Translations under genes and position numbers: made by a program
The notes under the pieces: model-generated
Seen by the model: the letters and a program-made list of their open reading frames with translations, nothing else
What the model was told of the DNA's origin: nothing
Databases searched by the model: none
From: Pseudaminobacter soli (ex Li et al. 2025)
GTDB taxonomy: Bacteria; Pseudomonadota; Alphaproteobacteria; Rhizobiales; Rhizobiaceae
NCBI RefSeq assembly: GCF_003012705.1
Contig: NZ_PXYL01000030.1
Location: 1 to 39,704 of the forward strand
Direction: 5' to 3'
DNA length: 39,704 bases
In this document: in pieces, positions 25,123 through 32,560 of the stretch
Numbering within the stretch: the first letter of the stretch is position 1
How the letters are laid out: the number at the start of each line of letters is the position of its first letter

Positions 25123-26447
25123 GAACGCCGATCAGCATGACCCGCCGCCTTATGCGCTGGCTCATCGGCGTCGCGGTCCTCTTCTGGCTATCCGCCGCGG
25201 GACTGGCCGCCTTCGTCATGTACCATGAGTATCAGGAAGTGTTTGACAGCGCGCTCCAGGAAACCACGCAGCGACTGATGCCTCTGGTTGTGGATGATCT
25301 CTACCAGACGGGTGCCTCGCCCAATCCGCGCCGCATGCACGAGGCGGCCCTGGCCCACAAGGAGCACCTCATCTACCAGGCGCGTGATGCAACTGGGCAG
25401 GTGCTGTTGCATTCACACGATGCTCCGCAGCAGCCCTTTGATGTGCCACTGGTGCCGGGATTCCATCAGACGGCGACCCACCGCATCTACACCGAAGCGG
25501 CACTGACCGGCACGCTTTTCCTGCAAGTCGCCGACCCGCTTGACCATCGTTGGGAAGCGATGCGCGAGAGTGCATTCTCGCTTCTCGTCCCGGTTCTTCC
25601 GCTCGTGCCCCTGAGCCTTGTCGTGATCTGGCTGGTCGTCAGGCAGTCTCTCAAGCCTATCGCCAGCTTTAGGCAGGAAATTGCGACCCGCGACGGTGCC
25701 AACCTGACGCCTATCGGGATCGAGACACTGCCGACCGAACTGGGAACGATTGCCAGTTCGGTCAACCACCTGCTCGCACGGCTCCGCGATGCGATCAACG
25801 CCGAACGGGAGTTCACCGCCAATGCTGCCCACGAATTGCGTACGCCGATTGCCGGTGCCCTCGCCCAGGTACAACGCCTGGTCCTGGAACTGCCGACCGG
25901 TAAGACGAGGACTCGCGCGCAAGACGTCGAAACGTCGCTCATGCGGCTCACGCGTCTAACAGAGAAACTGCTTCAGCTTGCCCGCGCCGAAGCCGGCATC
26001 GGGCTAGCGGTGGATGCTACCGACCTCGCAGTCCCCATTCGTTTGATTGCAGCCGAGTTCGAACGCAGCACCGAGGGTGCCGGGCGAATTGTTCTCGACA
26101 TGGAGCCTTCATACACGCTGATTAGGAGAGTGGACGTCGACGCGTTCGCGATCGTGTTGCGCAACCTGATCGAGAACGCGCTTATTCATGGTGCGTCCCA
26201 CGGCACCGTTACGATCTCCGTGAAAAACCACGACACCATCTCAGTTGCCAACGACGGTCCGACCGTGCCTTCAGAACAGCTCGAAAGGCTCACCGCTCGA
26301 TTCCAAAGGGCATCGGAAAATGCCAAAGGAACGGGCCTTGGCCTCTCTATCGCGGCGACACTCGCACGGCAGATGGGTGGCGTACTTGATCTGCGTTCCC
26401 CCCGAATCGAGGGTCTGGACGGCTTTGAAGCCTTGCTGACCGTCTGA
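25119..26447 (+). CDS. Sensor histidine kinase (QseC/PmrB-like)
   Basis: The 442-residue inner-membrane kinase has a first helix at about residues 12-34, a periplasmic sensor region of about 115 residues, and a second helix at about 153-175. A short linker leads to the dimerisation/phosphoacceptor domain with His238 in Ala-Ala-His-Glu-Leu-Arg-Thr-Pro, then an ATP-binding domain with Asn-Leu-Ile-Glu-Asn-Ala, Ala-Asn-Asp-Gly-Pro and Gly-Thr-Gly-Leu-Gly-Leu. The start is either GTG 25119, overlapping the regulator stop (GTGA), or ATG 25137; both leave the first helix intact. The signal is unknown; the adjacent redox-type genes suggest a metal or redox cue. Confidence 0.92.
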   Translation: MRTPISMTRRLMRWLIGVAVLFWLSAAGLAAFVMYHEYQEVFDSALQETTQRLMPLVVDDLYQTGASPNPRRMHEAALAHKEHLIYQARDATGQVLLHSHDAPQQPFDVPLVPGFHQTATHRIYTEAALTGTLFLQVADPLDHRWEAMRESAFSLLVPVLPLVPLSLVVIWLVVRQSLKPIASFRQEIATRDGANLTPIGIETLPTELGTIASSVNHLLARLRDAINAEREFTANAAHELRTPIAGALAQVQRLVLELPTGKTRTRAQDVETSLMRLTRLTEKLLQLARAEAGIGLAVDATDLAVPIRLIAAEFERSTEGAGRIVLDMEPSYTLIRRVDVDAFAIVLRNLIENALIHGASHGTVTISVKNHDTISVANDGPTVPSEQLERLTARFQRASENAKGTGLGLSIAATLARQMGGVLDLRSPRIEGLDGFEALLTV

Positions 26448-26638
26448 GTTTTGGCAACGATCGGCAAATGACCAACCAGGAGGCGCGTTGTGGTCCGTCT
26501 GGACCGGGCCGGCAGCAGACCGACGATGCATTCGTCGAGATGCCACTTGTCGCCAAGGCAACCGGCTGACCGTCATCTAATCTCGTTGGCGAAGCCTCGA
26601 CCGAATTTCTCCGCACACGTACGTTCAACTGAGCCGGA

Positions 26639-26974
26639 TTACAGCCAAAGGATCGTTTTTTGGACGGGGGCTGGTGCTGCTTCACTAGCCTTCGTTCCTT
26701 CGTCTTCGTTTGTGGCTGGAAACGCTGTGGCACTCGAACCATTTCGTAGCCCAAAGTAAAAGCCAGCTTTCGCCAGGGCCAAGCGCATGTGCGGTGCGAC
26801 GCCTTCCGTCTCTCTGTCGCTCAAGCGCAAGAGGTGAGGCCCGGCGATGCCTGTCTCAAGGCGGAACCTCAACCTATCACCGGGCCTCGGCTGCCGAAGG
26901 GATAGCAGCGCGGATAGCGCCGCCATTTCTCCAACAGGATGCAATTGAAACCGGAATTCGACCTGATCAGACAT
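26639..26974 (-). CDS. Possible small hypothetical protein
   Basis: This frame of about 111 residues (from an ATG at 26974) has a protein-like composition, with a charged amphipathic start, a Leu-Ala-Lys-Ala-Gly-Phe-Tyr-Phe-Gly segment and no low-complexity bias. It has no visible ribosome site, and upstream the same frame runs through the repeat DNA of the next gene with nonsense-like residues. It may be a real gene, a decayed gene or chance. I recognise no family. Between it and the histidine kinase (26448-26638) nothing is evident. Confidence 0.3.
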   Translation of the reverse strand: MSDQVEFRFQLHPVGEMAALSALLSLRQPRPGDRLRFRLETGIAGPHLLRLSDRETEGVAPHMRLALAKAGFYFGLRNGSSATAFPATNEDEGTKASEAAPAPVQKTILWL

Positions 26975-27053
26975 CGAAGGATGCAATGTCAGTCTACCGG
27001 TCTGAGGTGGGCCGCCGTCAGGCTTGAACCGGACGACGGCCACGTAAGCTGAC

Positions 27054-27392
27054 TTAGAAGTTGTGATTGCCGTTGCGGTTTCCGTTGTAGCTGCCGTAGT
27101 TGCCGTTGCCGTTCCAGTTGCCGTTGCGCGAGCCCCAGTTGTCGTTGCCGTTGTAGTTTCCGTTATGGCTGCCGTAGTTGTCGTTGCCGTTCCAGTTGCC
27201 GTTATGCGAGCCCCAGTTGTCGTTGCCGTTGTTATTGCCGTTGTCGGACCCCTTGTTGAAGTTGCCGTTGTAATTTCCGTTGTCGTTGCCCCAGTTGCCG
27301 TTGCCGTTGCCATTGCCGTTGTCGTTACCAGCGGCAACAGCGAAAGCAGTCATCGCGACAAGTGCGGTCGCTGCGAGGAGAAGCTTTTTCAT
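27054..27392 (-). CDS. Secreted Asn/Gly-rich 13-residue repeat protein
   Basis: The 112-residue protein starts with a clear Sec signal (Met-Lys-Lys-Leu-Leu-Leu, hydrophobic core, Ala-Val-Ala-Ala near residue 21) and is otherwise almost entirely Asn, Gly and Asp with periodic aromatics. Residues 48-112 are five consecutive 13-residue units of the pattern Gly-Ser-x-Asn-Gly-Asn-x-Asn-Gly-Asn-x-Asn-aromatic, ending exactly at the stop. ATG 27392 has an AAGGAAA site. The regular spacing suggests a stacked beta structure, amyloid-like fibre subunit or Ca2+-binding loops; this is inference, and I recognise no named family. The opposite strand is open only because of the repeats. Confidence 0.75.
   Translation of the reverse strand: MKKLLLAATALVAMTAFAVAAGNDNGNGNGNGNWGNDNGNYNGNFNKGSDNGNNNGNDNWGSHNGNWNGNDNYGSHNGNYNGNDNWGSRNGNWNGNGNYGSYNGNRNGNHNF
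27057..27251 (-). repeat. Five tandem 39-bp units within the Asn/Gly gene
   Basis: The last 195 bases of the coding sequence are five in-frame 39-base units, encoding residues 48-60, 61-73, 74-86, 87-99 and 100-112. The units differ mainly at the variable third, seventh and eleventh residues and the terminal aromatic. Their length and number are exact, with no partial unit. Confidence 0.85.
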
Positions 27393-27817
27393 AACGGTTT
27401 CCTTCGTTAATGATGCTATTTGGGGGGGATCAAATAGCGGTTGCACTGCGACACCCTCATGGTGAGGCCTTCGTTCGCAGTCTCAATATCGTTACGCCTA
27501 ATGGCGTAATTAACAATTCGGGCTAATCACATTTATCTATACGAAATTCGCCGATGATATACTTACAAAAATCCCGATAGATTCAGGTGAAAACCTGACA
27601 GTTGCGTCAAACTCTTCGGACATGGAAATGGCCTATCCTCGAAGCCTTGGCCGTCAGCGCCAACTTCCGCATGGACGGTGATATGCCGCAGAATTGGTAG
27701 TTGTTTCCGGCTCGAGGACCGCAAGGCCCCTTGGGTTCCCCAACCAAATGACCGAACCCGCTTTTCAGCGATATCGGCCCTATCCGGACACTCGACGCAC
27801 CTCTGCAAGGCGTCCGC

Positions 27818-27945
27818 TTCTGGCGCGACCACGATCTTCTGCATCGTGACCCGCGATGTCTGCTTCTGGGCGGAGAAAAAATTTGCCTGTATGGCCGACA
27901 TGGGGCGCTTTGCCGCCCGGCGGCTTTGGGGCCGTGTATGGACGG
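27818..27945. repeat. Degenerate dispersed intergenic repeat, copy B
   Basis: 27818-27901 aligns with 11470-11556 (copy A). Its right part, with CTTTGGGGCCGTGTATGGAC at about 27924-27943, matches CCTTGGGGCCGTGTATGGAC near 36282-36301 (copy C). The remainder of 27393-28194 contains the promoter region of the Asn/Gly gene but no gene I can support; small frames there are produced by the repeat. Confidence 0.55.
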
Positions 27946-28194
27946 CTCTCCGTTGGCAAGGGGTTCTTTGAGCACTGCATTCGCTGGTTGGTCCGGCCAT
28001 GTATCCGACCTGTAGGTGCGGCCTTTCATGTGCCGCTGGCCATAATGCCATTCGCGCGTCTCAGATCCCGATCGAAAGCTCGCACTCGAAGGTGCACGGC
28101 CCCAGTGGGTTCTTCTGATCCGGCGGTATCAACCGGCTTGGTGCATTAGCTCCTATCCGCCCTTTCCAACCTCGTCGGCGTTTCCTCGCCTTGT

Positions 28195-29201
28195 CTATGC
28201 GATGACCGGCTCCCGGTAGCGCTCGCCGCTTGTCATCAATGCCCAAACCATCCGCGCGGTCTTGTTGGCCAGCGCAACCGCTGCAACCTTGGTTGTTCGC
28301 CGCGCCATCAACTGCACCAGCCATGGCCGCCTGGTCCCGTTCCGTTCGGCATAGCGGATGACCGCCATCGCGCCGACCACGAGCAACTGTCGCAGATAGC
28401 GATTGCCGGCCTTGGAAATGCTGCCGAGCTTCTCCTTGCCCCCGCTAGAATTCTGCTTCGGCACGAGCCCGATCCAGACTTGAACGCATGCGCATCGGCG
28501 ACCGTCGCCACGAATGCACTCGCCAGCAGCGGGCCGACGCCCGGGATCTCCATCAACCTGCGGCCAAGCTCGGTCTCTCGCGCACTCGCCCGAACCCGGC
28601 GATCGTTTTCGAGGATCTGTTCCTTCACGACCCTGAGCTGCGCCTCGAGCATGCGCAGGCATACCCGTGCATCAGCGGGGATCCTGGCGTCGCTCTCGTC
28701 GTTGACAACCACGAGCAGTTGCTCGATCCCATTCCGCCCGATCGGCGCTACGACCCCGAACTCGGACAGGTGTGCCCGCAACGCGTTCGATATCTGTGTC
28801 CGCTGGCGGTTGAGCATCAACCGCACCCGGTGCAGCATCATCACACTTTGCTGTTCGGGCGACTTCACCGGCACGAAGCGCATGGTCGGCCGTGTCACCG
28901 CCTCGCAGATCGCCTCCGCGTCTGCAGCATCGTTCTTCTGCCGCTTCAGATAAGGCTTCACATACTGAGCCGGCAGCAGCCGCACATCATGGCCACGTGC
29001 AGTCAGCTCTCTCGCCCAATAATGCGACGAGCTGCAGGCTTCGATTCCGACCAGGCAACGCGGCAGGCTCTCGAAGAATGCCAGCACGCGGCCACGGGTC
29101 AGCTTCCTGCGAACGACAATCTCACCCGCCGCATCCACGCCGTGGACTTGAAACACTGACTTCGCAATATCCAGACCAATTGTCGTAACGTTGCCCATCA
29201 T
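28195..29201 (-). pseudogene. IS110-family transposase, frameshifted
   Basis: The N-terminal part has the RuvC-like DEDD features of IS110 recombinases: Gly-Leu-Asp-Ile-Ala-Lys near the start, Gly-Ile-Glu-Ala-Cys, and Lys-Asn-Asp-Ala-Ala-Asp-Ala. After a Met-Glu-Ile-Pro-Gly-Val-Gly-Pro segment the first frame loses similarity just past His-Ala-Phe-Lys-Ser-Gly near 28480. The C-terminal domain continues in another frame from Ile-Gly-Leu-Val-Pro-Lys-Gln to a stop at 28195. Several expected residues (an Ala-Ala-Trp region) are missing at the junction, so a small out-of-frame deletion is the likely cause. The element should be inactive unless rescued by frameshifting. Exact IS ends were not identified. 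Confidence 0.85.
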
Positions 29202-29493
29202 AGATCTCCTCCAGCTCTGGCCCCACGATCATACGCAGGGAAGGAGGAGAGCCGTCCACCGCATCAAAAGCTGCCAGTCCGCTATTGGGCCGGAGTTACC
29301 AACAAGCGGCTGTTCCCGCTTTTACTGGTTTACCTCCTGAAAGTGATCCTTCTTGGAGTATGGCTCATGGGCCGAAGAAGGACATTGAAACGGCAGCGAT
29401 GATCCTGGCTGAAGCTGCAGAGGGAAACTTCTAAGCCCCGCCTGCCGCCGACGGTGGTGAACGGTGCCCCGTTTCGACTTTCCGCCGTTCCCG
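29202..29493. other. Non-coding flank of the IS110 element
   Basis: This stretch precedes the IS110 transposase start. In IS110 elements the region between the left end and the recombinase gene encodes the bridge RNA, so part of 29202-29330 may be its remnant; I could not delimit it. A tiny frame at 29360-29434 (24 residues, with GGAG directly before the ATG) is too short to assign and could be debris. Confidence 0.35.
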
Positions 29494-30381
29494 TCAACCT
29501 GGCACAGGCCGTGCCTCCTTGAACACATCGAGGGCCATTGCAGCAAAGGCGGCCACAGCACCCAAGCCGCGGGCTTCCCGGCGTGCGACCAGATATTCGC
29601 CTGCCTTAATCCCGATATCGGAGATGGGGACCGCACGCAGCCGCGGATCGCGTCCCAATTCCTGATCGAGCACGATGCCGATGCCGATCCTTGACGCGAC
29701 GGCCTCCTTCACGGCCTCTCTGCTGCCAAGAACCAGATGCGGTGAGATTTCAATCGAGTGGCTCGCCAGTGCCGTCTCGAGCAGTTGACGTGTCATCGAG
29801 CCGGCCTCGCGTGTCACCAGGCGCTGCCCGATAAGCTCGTGAGCCTCGATGTGACTGCGGTCCCACCAGGGATGCCCCTCGTGCACAAGGATTTGCACCT
29901 GCTGGCAGACCAGCAGGTCGCAGGCGAAATCGGGATGCGGCATCGGCATCGTTACGATCGCAACGTCGACGCGATTCTGCGCGACAAGGTCCAGTAGGCT
30001 GCTGGAGTTCTCCAGCCGCACGTCGAGCCGCACGCCCGGATGTGCGGCGGTAAACCGTTCCAGAATGGGCATGGCCACATAAGGCGCACAAAGCCCGATG
30101 GCGAGGTGCCCGACTGCCAGGCTGCGCCCGCCATCCACCCGCGCCCCGATGTCGTCGAGCATGAGGATGACCTGCCTGACTCTTGGCAGCAGGTCCAATG
30201 CATCCGGTGTCAATTCCACCCCACCGGCCGTGCGAACGAAAAGCCTGGTCCCGACGGCGTCCTCAAGCGATTTCACATGCTGGGTGATGGCCGGCTGGCT
30301 CACCCCCAGTGCCTGGGCGGCGGCAGAGAAGGTGCGATGGCTGGCGACGGCATGGAAGGCGCGGAGCTGGGCGAGGTTCAT
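29494..30381 (-). CDS. LysR-type regulator of the aminophosphonate operon
   Basis: The 295-residue LysR protein has an N-terminal winged helix-turn-helix (about residues 3-60, with Thr-Phe-Ser-Ala-Ala-Ala and Ser-Gln-Pro-Ala-Ile-Thr-Gln-His) and a typical effector-binding domain. It is divergent from the transporter/PLP-enzyme operon across about 98 bases that hold an inverted repeat. It is therefore the probable local activator, with an aminophosphonate-type ligand by inference. The residue Met30381 starts directly at the conserved HTH. Confidence 0.9.
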   Translation of the reverse strand: MNLAQLRAFHAVASHRTFSAAAQALGVSQPAITQHVKSLEDAVGTRLFVRTAGGVELTPDALDLLPRVRQVILMLDDIGARVDGGRSLAVGHLAIGLCAPYVAMPILERFTAAHPGVRLDVRLENSSSLLDLVAQNRVDVAIVTMPMPHPDFACDLLVCQQVQILVHEGHPWWDRSHIEAHELIGQRLVTREAGSMTRQLLETALASHSIEISPHLVLGSREAVKEAVASRIGIGIVLDQELGRDPRLRAVPISDIGIKAGEYLVARREARGLGAVAAFAAMALDVFKEARPVPG

Positions 30382-30400
30382 GACGGTTTTCGGCTACGAA

Positions 30401-30446
30401 ATAAGTTCGCATTCATACGAGCGTCACACGATTTAGCGAAACTTAT
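30401..30446. promoter_or_regulatory. LysR-type inverted repeat in the divergent promoter
   Basis: ATAAGTTCGC (30401-30410) and GCGAAACTTAT (30436-30446) are inverted arms differing by one extra base, with 25 bases between. The site lies 20 bases upstream of the LysR start and 34 bases before the binding-protein ATG, the usual position for LysR auto- and target control. Confidence 0.6.
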
Positions 30447-30479
30447 AGCATAGAAGTTCTCGCAGGCTCGGAGTTTTTC

Positions 30480-31451
30480 ATGTCTACCCATTCGATTTCT
30501 AACATCGCTCGGATTGCCGTTCTGGCTGCCACGGCGGTCACACTGGCAAGCGGCAGCTCATTTGCCGCGGAGGTCGTTCTCTACAACGCCTCCGACAGCG
30601 TAAACAGCGCGCTGGTCAGCGCTTTCAAGGAAAAGCACCCGGACATCGAAGTGAAATTCGTCTCGGGTTCCACGGGCCCCATCGCCGAGCGCGCCATTGC
30701 CGAGAAGGGCAAGCCGCAGGCGGACGTGGTCTACCTCGTCAACAACTTCGCGCTCGAACAACTGAAGCAAGCCGGTGTGTTCGAGCCCTATGAGCCCAAA
30801 GACTCCAAGATCGCCGCCGAATTCCGCGATCCCGACCGCTTCTACAACAAGTATTTCGCCACGACTATGTGCATGGTCGTCAACAAGGAGCGGCTGGAGC
30901 AGAAGGGCCTGCCCATGCCCGCGACGTGGGAAGACCTGATCAAGCCGGTGTACGGCAAGGAAATTGCCCTGCCGTCGCCGCTCAAGTCCGGAACGGGCGG
31001 GGCAATCCTGTCGACCTTCGTCGACGCGTTCGGCTGGCCGTTCGTCGAGAACCTCAACGAGAACGTCTATCAGTATTCGGATGGCGGCTCGGGTGGTGCG
31101 GCCATGGCCGGCGCGGGCGAAGTCTCGATCGGCCTGACCTTCGACACCACCTGCTTCGAAACCAAGTCCTCCGGCAAACCCGTGGAGATCGTCTACGGCC
31201 GCATCACGCCCAACGTGACGGAAGGCGGCGGCCTGGTCGCGGGCGGCCCCAACCCGACCGAAGCCAAGATTTTCCTCGACTTCATGGCCAGCGAGGACGC
31301 GGCTGCGGTTCTGGGCAAGGTCGTTGGCGCCACGGCCGCGCCCGGCTACGGACTAGTCGACCTCAAGGAGATCACCTTGTGGCAGATGCGCCGCCCGGTC
31401 GACATGTCGGCCTTCAAGCGCGAGTTCGCCACCCGCATCCTGAAGCAGTGA
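30480..31451 (+). CDS. ABC binding protein, 2-aminoethylphosphonate type
   Basis: The 323-residue periplasmic protein has a Sec signal (about residues 1-30, ending Ser-Phe-Ala-Ala) and a class similar to Fe3+/spermidine/aminoethylphosphonate binding proteins, with Val-Leu-Tyr-Asn-Ala-Ser-Asp-Ser at the mature N-terminus and Gly-Gly-Gly-Leu-Val-Ala-Gly-Gly-Pro-Asn-Pro late. The neighbouring PbfA-like enzyme points to an aminophosphonate ligand (PhnS2 or AepX group) rather than iron; this is inference. GGAG precedes the ATG. Its stop overlaps the next start by one base (TGATG). Confidence 0.85.
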   Translation: MSTHSISNIARIAVLAATAVTLASGSSFAAEVVLYNASDSVNSALVSAFKEKHPDIEVKFVSGSTGPIAERAIAEKGKPQADVVYLVNNFALEQLKQAGVFEPYEPKDSKIAAEFRDPDRFYNKYFATTMCMVVNKERLEQKGLPMPATWEDLIKPVYGKEIALPSPLKSGTGGAILSTFVDAFGWPFVENLNENVYQYSDGGSGGAAMAGAGEVSIGLTFDTTCFETKSSGKPVEIVYGRITPNVTEGGGLVAGGPNPTEAKIFLDFMASEDAAAVLGKVVGATAAPGYGLVDLKEITLWQMRRPVDMSAFKREFATRILKQ

Positions 31452-32560
31452 TGGCGGACGCAGCTCTTAGCCTTACACCGTCGCGGCCGGCTCCTGTCGA
31501 GAGCCGGCCGCACCTGGCGGTTCGCAACGTCGTCAAGGCCTATGGCAAGGGCCGTGCTGTTGACGACGTGACGCTTGAACTCGCCAAGGGCGAGTTCGTG
31601 ACCCTCCTCGGCGATTCCGGTTGCGGCAAGACAACGCTGCTCAGGATCATCGCCGGCTTCGCGCAACCGGACGGCGGACGCGTTATGCGGGCGGATCAGG
31701 ATGTCACCGACATGCCGCCCGCTCGCCGCCGCATGGGCTTCGTGTTCCAGTCCTATGCGCTGTTCCCGACGAAAACGGTCGCCGACAACATCGGCTTCGC
31801 GCTCACGATAGGCTCTCGAGATCGGAAGGAACGGGAACGGCGTGTGACCGAGCTCGCACAACTCGCCGAAATCGACGGGCTGCTCGACCGCTATCCGCAT
31901 GAACTGTCGGGCGGCCAGCAGCAGCGCGTGGCGCTGGCGCGTGCATTGGCTTGCGATCCGGAAGTGCTCCTGCTCGACGAGCCGATGTCGGCACTGGATG
32001 CGCGCATCCGGGTAAAGCTGCGCAACGAGCTGCGCGCCATCGTCGATCGGCTCGGCATCACCACGCTCTACGTGACGCACGACCAGGAGGAGGCGCTGGC
32101 GTTGTCGGACCGGGTGGCCGTGATGCGCAACGGGCGCGTCGAACAGATCGGAACCCCGGCGGAGATCTACCACAGCCCGCAATCCAGATTCGTGGCCCAG
32201 TTCATCGGCAGCTCCAATCTTATCGAGGGACGCGTCGTCGCGGGCGGCCTGGATTCGTCGGGCGATTTCTGGCCGCTGGTCCTGCGGCCCCACTTGGCGC
32301 CCGGTGAGACCATCATCGTGCTCTACCGGCCCGAGCACATCGGGGTCGTGCAGGGTGGCGGCGGCGTTGCCGGCCGCATCGAGACGACCACTTTCCTTGG
32401 TTCCGTCGTCCGCCTCAGCGTGAGGCTTGCGTCCGGACGCATCGTGATCGTGGACCGGCCTTCGCACGAGGCCAGCTATCTCTGGGCGCGGGGCATGATG
32501 GTTTCGCTCAAGCCGGACACGCGGCGCGCGGTGATCATCCCTGGCGAGGGCCGGCCATGA
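31451..32560 (+). CDS. ABC transporter ATPase, aminophosphonate type
   Basis: The 369-residue ATPase has Walker A Gly-Asp-Ser-Gly-Cys-Gly-Lys-Thr at 54-61, Q-loop Gln100, signature Leu-Ser-Gly-Gly-Gln-Gln-Gln-Arg at 152-159, Walker B ending Asp-Glu-Pro at about 178 and His210. A TOBE-like C-terminal domain (about 290-365) follows, as in spermidine/Fe3+/aminoethylphosphonate importers. It energises uptake with the adjacent permease. The start overlaps the binding-protein stop by one base, and its stop is inside the permease start (ATGA), so the operon is tightly coupled. Confidence 0.92.
   Translation: MADAALSLTPSRPAPVESRPHLAVRNVVKAYGKGRAVDDVTLELAKGEFVTLLGDSGCGKTTLLRIIAGFAQPDGGRVMRADQDVTDMPPARRRMGFVFQSYALFPTKTVADNIGFALTIGSRDRKERERRVTELAQLAEIDGLLDRYPHELSGGQQQRVALARALACDPEVLLLDEPMSALDARIRVKLRNELRAIVDRLGITTLYVTHDQEEALALSDRVAVMRNGRVEQIGTPAEIYHSPQSRFVAQFIGSSNLIEGRVVAGGLDSSGDFWPLVLRPHLAPGETIIVLYRPEHIGVVQGGGGVAGRIETTTFLGSVVRLSVRLASGRIVIVDRPSHEASYLWARGMMVSLKPDTRRAVIIPGEGRP

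Noticed and set aside
27057-27251. CRISPR-like array because of regular repeats
   Set aside because: The units are coding, in frame and contiguous without spacers.
26639-27337. Single minus-strand gene spanning the Asn/Gly repeats in another frame
   Set aside because: The part over the repeats is Thr-rich repeat translation; the signal-peptide frame with a ribosome site (27054-27392) is preferred. Only 26639-26974 is kept as a weak candidate.
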